DNA of 64,000 nucleotides from contig BDSL01000118.1 of the NCBI GenBank assembly GCA_003116995.1, positions 1 through 64,000 on the forward strand, read 5' to 3'. This document shows, piece after piece, positions 55,966 to 64,000 of the stretch. Position numbers and translations under genes: made by a program. The notes under the pieces were generated by a model. That model was given only the letters and a program-made list of their open reading frames with translations. It did not search any database and was not told the origin of the DNA. This DNA comes from Yamagishiella unicocca (lineage: Eukaryota; Chlorophyta; Chlorophyceae; Chlamydomonadales; Volvocaceae). Position 1 is the first letter of the stretch, and each line of letters starts with the position of its first letter.

Positions 55966-57019
55966 GTTCGTGCCACAAGCACCGGTCCGCCGCGCAGCCC
56001 GGGCCCCCCAGCGCCAGGATGATCTCCCGAACCTCCTCCGGCGGCTCCAACCCGAACTTGTGGGCCCGATCCCATCTGCTCCGAAACCATCCGGTAACAG
56101 CAACAACAGCACACGTAGGTGGCAGCAAGCAGCAGAGGCGGGTAAGGGGGAGGAGCGACGGGGTCGGTGGCGGGGATGGCAGGCGGGCATGACTGGCACG
56201 AGCGTCTGCAGCAGTGCGAGGGAGGAGGACGCCCCAGGGGGAGATCCGCAACCAGGTGTGGCGTGGTAGAGCCCCTATGATGGTAGAGCGCCTATCGTGG
56301 TAGAGCGCCTATCGTGGTAGAGCCCCTACCGTGGTAGAGCCCCTGTCGTGGTAGAGCCCTTATGCACGGTACACTATGTGCTACCTCACTCAGCCACTAT
56401 GTGCTATGTGTGCCCAGCCGTGCGAGGCTCGCGATGTGGGTGGGGCTGGGTGTGCGCCGGGCAGTATGGATTCGGACGGCGAAGATACCAGTGACGGGCT
56501 GTATCGCTGCGCCGCCCGCACCCCCGAACGCGCGAAAAACCCTGTCCCATGGTCCACGCCCCATTCCTCACCGCTCAAGCCTGCTCACTCCTGCACATGG
56601 CCCATACTTGGTTTGCAGGTCAAACTTTCTGAGCTTTTGCTCGTCTTCGCTGAGGTCGGCTGTAAGGGAAGGTTTAGAGACGAAACGTGGGAATGTTGAA
56701 GCACAACCATTTGCACAAAACATGCCTCGTACATTACAGGTTACAGATGTCGGGATCAAGAGCGTGGTTTGTGGGTACTGGCTCGCGTGCGTACACGACG
56801 CTCCCGCCATTGGTGACCCACCAGACATCTTCTTACGCACTCACCATTAGATACAGCGCCCTCGCCTTGACTTCTCGCTACAATGTCCGGATCCGGAGAA
56901 TCTTCCTCCTCAGCCCTCCGCCGCTTGCCTTGCCTGGTCTTCGAGCTGGGTGCCGAGGAAGTGGATTTCGCCGAACGGAAATGCGAACTGACTTTCCCAT
57001 CTTTTTTGCTGCTCATCAT
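55958..57019 (-). CDS. POLD4: DNA polymerase delta subunit 4 (POLD4)
   Basis: Small accessory subunit of the lagging-strand polymerase. 126 residues from three exons in phase: 56845-57019, 56572-56659, 55958-56075. The C-terminal half matches the family: EQKLRKFDLQTKYGPCAGVS followed by RLERW and KFGLEPPEEVREIILA, ending CLWHERI. Human POLD4 has the same FDL, YGPC, GLEPP and LWH landmarks. The N-terminus is basic and Ser-rich (MMSSKKDGKVSSHFRSAKS, KTRQGKRRRAEEEDSPD) and includes a likely nuclear signal; a clear PCNA-binding PIP box is not obvious, although KVSSHF could be a degenerate one. Two ATGs in a row (57019 and 57016) are possible starts. Intron 2 holds a 17-bp minisatellite, and the stop codon sits in a 15-bp repeat. 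Confidence 0.88.
56264..56365 (+). repeat. 17-bp minisatellite, six copies, in POLD4 intron 2
   Basis: Unit TGGTAGAGCCCCTATCG with point variants. Confidence 0.95.
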
Positions 57020-58515
57020 GTTTATTGCTTTTATATTGCTGAAAGAACGCGCCTGCTGTGCTTAGTGACCCGAAAAGCAAGTACCGGTAGGAACAGTAAC
57101 CTCTTCCTCTGCGTGTCCACCAAACATTCGCTTGCAACACGAATGCGGGTGATGTGCGATGTGGTCTACGGCGCAGCGATGCTGGCAAAGTGGTGATGGG
57201 CCATTTGCGCATGGCATTCATCGCACGAAGTGCGGGCGGCAGTTAAGTCTTCGTTAATACGATTCCGCCCTCGTACGACGGCAATCATGCATAGCGCATC
57301 CTGTTACGAGGCTTTTCGTCTGCATGTCGCAGTCAAAGGCAAAGGTATGGGACCAGGGAAACGTGGCGCCCTTAACATGTCTGCCCCCTGCCCGTCTGCT
57401 CTTGTGCTGCTACAACAACAGCCTCAACGCCAAACCAACAAGCAAGCTTCACACATATGGCCTGCTTTCAGGCCGCGCGGGCCGCGCGCCTACTGTATCC
57501 AGGGCCTGGCCACGCGCGGCACGGCCATCCCAGCGCCCCGCTCCCGCAAATGTCCCCCGTGCACCGCACGCGGTCGAAGTTAAGAACCATCTTTCTGCAA
57601 TAAAATGGAATCAAGAGATCTGCTCAACCTCAATGATGCCACGTAGCTCCTATGAATGCTTGCCGTTCGTCCGCACCAACTGTAGCTCGCGCAGCGACTC
57701 CTTCCCACCCCACCGCCTCCAACCCCCTCATAAGCCTGACTCGCTTCAACATACTCACCCACCCACCCACCCATCCACCCACCCACCCACTCCTTTCATC
57801 AACATCCATCACCACGTCGTCCCCCGTGCCCCTCTCCACGAAACACATACTAAGGCATTCGCGTCGGCCAGCACGACGCCCCCACATACCAAGGGCCGCT
57901 CCCCAGCCGGATACCTGTACTCCAGATCGTGGATCCGAGGCCAGAACCCTCGCATGTCGTACGTAAAACTGTCTACCAGCCGCCGCCGTAGCCAGCGGTG
58001 GTCACATTACGAATAACCGAAATACGCGCCTCAAAAACGGAGGGGACTTTGCTCCTAGTTCCCCTCTCCCGCGAGGTCAATGGGCGCGACCCGCACCCGG
58101 CGCGTAGCAGCAGCCACAGGAGCATCAAAACGACATCCGGGAGATCTCCAGGTGCTTAGCCAGGAGGCCCCCGCCCAGCCGCCCAGTGGACCCCGCTTGC
58201 CCATGTCCCCCAGTCCCCTCAGCCCGCAGCATCCATAGCATCGACGCGCGCCCTTACCACCCACCCACCAACTACCACCGTTGCACACCCGCCAACCACC
58301 CTGCATCCTCCGCCACGCCACGCGAGGGGCGGCGTCAGCGCCCGCTCAAAATACCCTGTATTCATCCACCGCGAAGTCGTGGAACACCAACGTAGCTTAG
58401 TATATGTTTACAGGTACATATGGATTGGGCGGCGGCAGCTGTTGCGCTTCGCTTTGCTCCTCTGCAGCAACCCCAGCGCCTTCGGCAAGGACACGGGGTC
58501 GAACCGGGTGTCCCG
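57020..58515. other. Intergenic stretch between POLD4 (5' end) and the glycosyltransferase (3' end)
   Basis: No supported gene. A (CACC)n run lies at 57757-57790. A possible tiny plus-strand exon at 57324-57344 (MSQSKAK then GTATGG) has no partner that I can find. Confidence 0.45.
58408..58412 (-). terminator. TGTAA poly(A) signal of the glycosyltransferase gene
   Basis: The minus strand reads CCTGTAAACAT, 104 nt after the stop codon at 58516. Confidence 0.6.
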
Positions 58516-61500
58516 CTAGCGGATGGTCGCCGCCTGCCGCCACCAGCTGAGCGACTCCCGGCAGGCGGCCGTCGCGGGGTGCACCCGGGGCGTGTAGTTG
58601 CCGTACAGCATGCTAGTCTGGATCTGGCGGGCGCGAAAACACCCAAGCATTGGCGAGGGGGCGGGAGGCGGCCGAAGGGGTAAGTTGAGAGGAGCAATCC
58701 GGAAGCGGCTGGTAAGACGGTGGGGCCAGGTCAGGTGGGGGAAGCAAGGCGAGGGTGCCCATCCCCATACCCCGAAGTTGCTACCTTGCCCAGCACCCCC
58801 CCCGGACATGTGCGTCCGAAGACAATGCGCCAGCTATCCTACCCATGTCGCGTAAGCAGTTTATATGCCACCCTCCCCCCCCCCGCTCTGGAGCCAGGCG
58901 GCGACAAGCGCCCCGCGCCCTCCCCGCCACCCCACGCACCCCCTTGTACAGGTGGATGTTGTGGCCGTACATGGACGACGTCTTGGTCTTCTTGCCGTAC
59001 AGGGCGCCGCGGGAGTGCGCGTTGGCGCTGCTGCTCTCCAAGTGCGGCCGGTGGATGAGGAAGGCGTGCGGGTGCACACGCAGCTCGTAGCCGTCGTACG
59101 CCAGAGCGCGCATGTGACTGATCTTATTCTTGCCGTACCCGCGGAAGCGCGAGTCGGCCCACGTCGACGTCAGCCTGTCCACGAAGACCCATGGTTCGTA
59201 TCGACCCGACCACTCCACTACGTACGCACTCTGGGCCTGGAACCACGTGTCGTACTCCGTATTCTTGTGGCCCGAGGAACCCCAGTCGAAGCGGAGCACC
59301 TGGCGGGACGCCGGGGCGGAAGGGGGGGGTAGATGGCGGGTTTGGCACGCGTGCGTGGTCCCCCCCCGGCAGAGCTTGGCTGGGCGGTGTTAGGAGGCGC
59401 GGCTGAGCCCGTGCGCGGAGGGTGCGTGTGCCGGAAAGAATGCGCACGGGGCACCAGGGTCATAGGTGCTCCGGCCGAAATAGGATCTGCCCGTGTGGGA
59501 ATCTCATCATGGATCGGGATGTTCCCCGCGCTGGGTGACGGTCGCTTCAAGCCCTGGAGCCACCCCAACGCAGCTCCCGTCGCTGTGTCTCATCCTGGTA
59601 CTGCTGTCGTCGCCGTTGTCGTACGGCAACCGCCAACCGCCGTCACCAGCACCGGTGCCATGCGGGGTAGCCAGCTGAGGCCATGCATGCAGGGGCGTGA
59701 CGCAGGGCACCCAGGACGGAAAGCCCCAAACCAACAACTCCCAACCGAACAGCATTCAACCGAACAACCCCCAACAGAATAAGTCATAACCGCTCAACCT
59801 TTAACCGACAAGCCCCGAACCGAACAACTACCAACCGAACAACCCCAGCCCGCCGACGCACTTGCGACTGGTCGTAGTACCGCTGCAGCTGGTCCTTCTC
59901 CATCGCAGTCAGCTTGTCCGCTCGCATGATCTGCGCGCTGATGGAGCCGCCGCGGGTCGCAAACGCCGGCAGCACGTAAGCCACGCGCGTGCCGTTCACG
60001 TGCCGCGCGCGCACGTTGAGTTTCTCCACCATGCTCTCCGTCATGCCCTCCAGCCGCGACCGGCCCGTCGCGAAGTCGGGGCCCACGCGCCCCGCGGCCG
60101 CTGCCGCCACCGCCTCGTCCGCCTCCGCCATGTATTGCGCCGCGGCTTTGGGGTCCAGCAGCTCCCGCCGCAGATTGGACGAGACAATTAAGTCCACGTC
60201 CACCAGGCCGATGAGCGGCGTGCGGGCCATGAGGCGGGCGTAGTTGCGGAGTGTGTTGACGGGGTACAGCACCAGCGACTTGCCTGAGGCGCAGAGGGAT
60301 TTGCGTGGGGGACGAGGGGACGATGGGGACGGGGAGCGGGGCAGGTGGTGCAGCGCTTGCGCGTCAGTCAGCTGAGGTGCCGTGAGGTGCGGTAGGGCCC
60401 GACCGGAAGGGGCGGGGCAGGCCCGGCAGGAGCAGCGGCAGGAGCCGGGGCAGGAGAAAAACATCCCGCCATAGGTCAGCACGGCCCCAGGCCCGTACGT
60501 GCATCCCCTGGAGCCCTTCACGACCCCTCTCGCATGGCGTGTTCTGCACGGCATGAGAAACAACTCGGCGGTGTGGAGAGGAGGACAGAGGCCTCCGGCC
60601 CTTCCACGCGCTATCTATGCTTCCCGCCCTGCCGCCCCTGTTCCCGTCGCGCGCTACCCCCGCCCCGACTCGCCATCTCTGTACGGCTCCGCGAGTAGCA
60701 TGAGGTCCAGCTTGCAGGGGTGCATCGAGTCTAGGCGCTCGTGGAAGGCCGCGACCTTGGCCACGGCCCGCTGGAGCGTCTGATTGGACACGTCCGACAA
60801 CACGGCGTCCTTGCGTTTCGTTAGCCGCGGCAGCAGCACGGGCATGTGCATAACCGCTGCGATGGGCCCAGCCCAGCTGCGACACATGGCCTTGAGCTGC
60901 CACTTCCGGTTCCAAGACAGCTGCGTTGTGATGGTCATGGGCACGTCGGCCGTTTTTCGAGACCACCACATTCCGACTACCTTGAAATACGGCTGCTCGT
61001 CATGCATGGCGCCGTCCCAATGCGTGCCGTTGTTGTCTGGCTGGTGGCTGTTCAGGCAAGTGGTGAGTTCGTCCGGGCTGCCCGGCGCCTCGTACTGGCT
61101 GCCTACGTGGTGCGCGCTGCTGTCACCGCTGCTGCTTTGGTTGCCGACGAAGCCGGTGGTCGCCACCGCCTGCCGCAACTGCCGCAGGTCCAGCTCAAGC
61201 CGTAGGCGCTTGCTGGTGACGGAGTGGGAGTGGGAGTGCGAGTGCGAGTGCGAGGCTATAGCGAGGGCCGGGAACAACAGAAGCACCAGGATAGGTAACC
61301 GCAGGCGCTGCTGGCACGGCAGTGCAGAGGAACATCGCCGCTGGCGCAGCTGGGGCTGGGGCTGCGCGGCGTGGGGTAGAGCTCTAGCGATACAATGAAG
61401 CAGCCAGCTGGGCCCTGCGGGCTGCGAGCGCGCCATGTGTACGCCCGTGTGGGCGCTTTCACTCCGCGTCCGAGGCTGGTCGGGTGGCTGGGCTTGCCGT

Positions 61501-61682
61501 TGCGCGGATACAGAGGAAGAGGTTCCTGGTGACCCAGCGCCGCCCAGCCTTGCCCGCATACCCCGGGCAAGGTTGCCAAAGCCAGGGCGCCAGGCTGCAC
61601 AGCTGTCACTGATAGCGTCTAATGTAGCGCCAACGTTGCGTGGCCCAGGCTCGCCTGCATCTAGAAAGGTCGCGCCCAGCAT
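58516..61682 (-). CDS. Golgi glycosyltransferase, LARGE/B4GAT1 type (GT49)
   Basis: Predicted type II membrane enzyme that adds sugars in the Golgi. 632 residues from four exons: 60674-61682, 59862-60283, 58940-59299, 58516-58623. A membrane anchor (LRLPILVLLLFPALAIAS, about 127-144) is followed by a His-Ser repeat. The catalytic part matches the LARGE-type Glyco_transf_49 family: WNRKWQLKAMCRSWAGPIAA, then LYPVNTLRN, the metal-binding DVD at 365-367 in LVDVDLIVSS, and LRFDWGSSGHKNTEYDTWFQ, FRGYGKNKISHM and HAFLIHRPH. Intron 1 closes in frame only with a GC donor (ATG|GCGAGT). For a type II protein the start may be Met83 (MARSQPAG, near 61436) rather than Met1. Donor and acceptor sugars cannot be told from sequence; in animals relatives build matriglycan or poly-LacNAc. 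Confidence 0.86.
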
Positions 61683-62863
61683 GCAGACGCGTCGTCGGGC
61701 CCGCGAGGCCCCGACTTGCCAGGCCTGCCAAATAGATTACCACGATTAGCTTTATATTGGGGTGGAACTTGACAATAGGTTGCGTACTGACACGTAGTCG
61801 GTTTTTTGCCGACCAGAATGCATCCGCTCAGAAGGTACCAGTAGACAACGCTTTGACAGCACCCAGCATAACGTCATTTCCCAACATCGCTGCAACATAT
61901 GGTCGCCTACCTTTCTGCACGTTCCTTACACTCCTGACAGATAGGCGGCACACCTGATGACCAATAAATGGAGCACATCCAAGGATTGACTAGGAACACG
62001 AGTATTATACTAATTCATAATGTCCACAGGCTAATTACCAACGCCAAAGCGATGCACCCTAGGAATCTTTCATAAAACAGTAAAAGCCACAGAAGAGTAA
62101 TTCGGATCCGCTCCTCTATTATGCTGGAGCGCTGAAGCCTTTTGCAACGAATATTACACCTAACGTATACGCTGTAAGTGGTTAACTTCGCGACTCATTG
62201 CCGTACCACACTAGAAAAATGATGCCGCGCCAGCAGTTTAATAGTAGAGGGGACACAACGCATTTACCTAAGTGGAACTGGAGAGGGATTGGCCAAGAGC
62301 CTGCATGATTGTGGGGCCTTTGGCCTGCCACACACCCTTGGTGGGCGAGACCGCGAATCCTTTTTACTTAGCGAATGCACCAAAGCTCAGCTAAAGGACA
62401 AAAAATGGCAACAGGCGAACAGGTAGTTATCCCTTTTGGACATTAATGCAAAAGTTTGGGGCATTCCTGTCAGAATTTTAGTAGTTTGACACCGTACCGC
62501 CGCCGCGTGTGTCGTAGGGTAACGGCAGGCGCAAAAGCAGCAGCGATGACCAAACATGCTGATTACCCCTCTCTAGCGCTTTCTGCCCATTTCCATGGGA
62601 ACAGCCAAGCTGGTGGTCCCGCATCCCGCGCCGTGGTCCCCGATCCCGGTCCGTGTGTGCAATTTACAATTCCAATAGAACGTAAAGCTATCCGCACGCC
62701 ACAACGACCCGTCGCGACAGACTGCAGCCATTTCTTACCCAGGGATTAGGCCGAGGTCGAGCCGGTACCAGGGCGCAAGGCGCCGTTAGCATGCGCTAGC
62801 TCCCATATACCCACACAGACCACCAACCCCGATAGTAACCCTGCGCGGCTCAGACCGCGCGCC
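61683..62863. other. AT-richer intergenic region
   Basis: It lies between the 5' end of the glycosyltransferase gene and the 3' end of CDC6. No coding signal seen. Confidence 0.55.
62664..62668 (-). terminator. TGTAA poly(A) signal of CDC6
   Basis: The minus strand reads ATTGTAAATT, 196 nt after the CDC6 stop. Confidence 0.5.
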
Positions 62864-64000
62864 TCAGGCACGCACGACGCAAACAGCGACCGCACCCGCT
62901 GGCTGCACCGCCGCAACCGGCGCTTTCGCCCCCATGAGCCGCTTGAACATCACATTATCTGCGAGCGCCGCCTGCACGTCGCGCACCATGGCGCGGAGGC
63001 TCAGCCGCGTCGCCGCGGGCGTGCGCCCCTCCGTCACGCGCAGCAGCCCGTCGCAATCCAGCCCTGCCAGCGCGTCGGTGCGGAACGCCGACTCGGACAT
63101 GGCAGGAATGTCCAGCTGCCGGCACAGCGCGCCGTACTGCATAAACACGTCAGCCAAGCCGAGCGCCAGGCCCGCGTCGCCGGCAAGGATGCTTGCCGGC
63201 GTGCGTGACGGCGGGCCGGCACGGCCGCAGCTTCCCGGAGTGGCGGCGGCGCCGGGACCCGTGATGCCCCGCACACGCGTGGTGTTGGGGGTGGCTGCTC
63301 CAACGATGCTGCCCGGCCGGCCCGCCTTGCTGGGAGTGGGACCTTCGAAGCAAGCTCCGGGGTTGGCTGCCCCCAGCGGCGCGGTCTGGTTGCCAATCTC
63401 CCGGAAAGCCACTGAGTCCGCGAACTTGGGTCGCGAACCAGTGAACAGCGTACCCCCGGGCTGGAAAGCCCCGCCTCCGCCGGTGCCGTCGGTTGCTGCA
63501 GCACGCGAACCCACGGCGGTCGCCAGCGCCAGCAGCACGAGCTGCTGCTGAGGCGGCAGGCCCTTGATCTTGGCCACCACGGCCGGCTGGCCGTTGCCCT
63601 GGCTGGATATGCGCTGCAGCGCGGCGTGCACCTCACGTATTCCGACGGAGGCGCGTGGGGCGGCGGGGTTGCCTCGGTTGTGCTCCAACAGGATGTCAAG
63701 AGCGGTGCGGCAGGCCTGGAATGGGCCACAGGCCGGGATGTGCCATAGTTAGCAAAACCACAGCCAATGAGTGTGCGCCCCCTGCCCAACACGCTCCTCA
63801 CCCCCCATGAGGTCTAGGACCGTCTAAACCTCACCCGCCCGGGACTAGCACTACCGCTGTCCACAGCGCCTCGGCTTCACCCCACCCCTCCTCCGTTACT
63901 TGTAACCCCTCCTCCGTTGCAGAATGCATGCAGCCCCAGCCAATAGACCAGAACGCTGCACCTGCCTTCAGTGCCTGCCTCAGGTCCCCGCTGTTGCTGC
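62864..64000 (-). CDS. CDC6: CDC6 replication licensing ATPase, C-terminal part (partial)
   Basis: Loads MCM helicase onto origins. Only the 3' end is in the window: exon 63966-64000 (runs off the edge) and exon 62864-63715. The first gives the AAA+ sensor-2 motif SGDLRQALK; the second continues ACRTALDILLEHNRGNP, as in CDC6/ORC1. The winged-helix region follows: KIKGLPPQQQLVLLALATAV, then GLADVFMQYGALCRQLDIP and LRAMVRDVQAALADNVMFKR. Between these halves sits an insert of roughly 100 residues that is Gly/Ala/Pro-rich with several TP sites, including TPSK, a CDK consensus. In-frame joining needs a GC donor (AAG|GCAGGT at 63965). CDC6 is favoured over ORC1 because the tail ends soon after the winged helix, but the N-terminus is needed to be sure. 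Confidence 0.85.

Noticed and set aside
57580..57955. A possible small minus-strand gene (MRGFWPRIHDLEY then KESLRELQLVRTNGKHS)
   Set aside because: The two pieces look protein-like, but the region between them has no pyrimidine-rich acceptor and the frames do not join convincingly.
1..64000. tRNA and rRNA genes
   Set aside because: I scanned by eye for box B-type GGTTCGA motifs and clover-leaf arms and found none convincing; a tRNAscan run would be needed to exclude them.

Overview
The window looks like nuclear DNA of a volvocine (chlamydomonadalean) green alga. The genes are GC-rich and cut into many short exons. Introns have GTGAGT, GTGCGT or GTGGGT donors and CAG acceptors. Several genes have a TGTAA poly(A) signal downstream of the stop, and the histone H2B gene ends in a conserved stem-loop instead. 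The encoded proteins carry long Ala/Gly/Pro/Gln runs, as is usual in this group. I cannot name the species. Exon coordinates below come from reading splice sites, frame and family motifs by eye. Most models close perfectly in phase, but none has transcript support here.

Layout, left to right: the 5' part of a secreted-protein gene (-, runs off the left edge); histone H2B (-); a TruA/Pus1-family tRNA pseudouridine synthase (-, 7 exons), head to head with a secretory-pathway cyclophilin of the CYP23 type (+); the catalytic subunit of protein phosphatase 1 (-); an SnRK2-type kinase (-); a large PNUTS-like gene (-), encoding a predicted PP1 nuclear targeting/regulatory subunit; an organelle-type helical-repeat (OPR/Tbc2-like) protein (+); the large subunit of DNA primase (-, 12 exons); a disordered protein of unknown function (+); the fourth subunit of DNA polymerase delta, POLD4 (-); a Golgi LARGE/B4GAT1-type glycosyltransferase (-); and the 3' end of CDC6 (-, runs off the right edge).

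Two themes connect the genes. Four serve DNA replication or packaging (H2B, primase large subunit, POLD4, CDC6), and two form a phosphatase and its likely partner (PP1 and PNUTS-like). This may be chance, because the genes are not in an operon and point in different directions.

Two observations stand out. First, the cyclophilin gene carries two in-tandem versions of its active-site exon. Both are exactly 106 nt and both have the same phases, so using both would break the frame; they look like mutually exclusive exons. Second, a short repeat family (core AACCCGTGTACGAAAG or AACCCGTGGATGCGAG) recurs at intron ends in at least eight genes. It follows a strict rule: sense next to 5' splice sites, antisense next to 3' splice sites, where it supplies a CTAAAC-like branch site and a pyrimidine tract.
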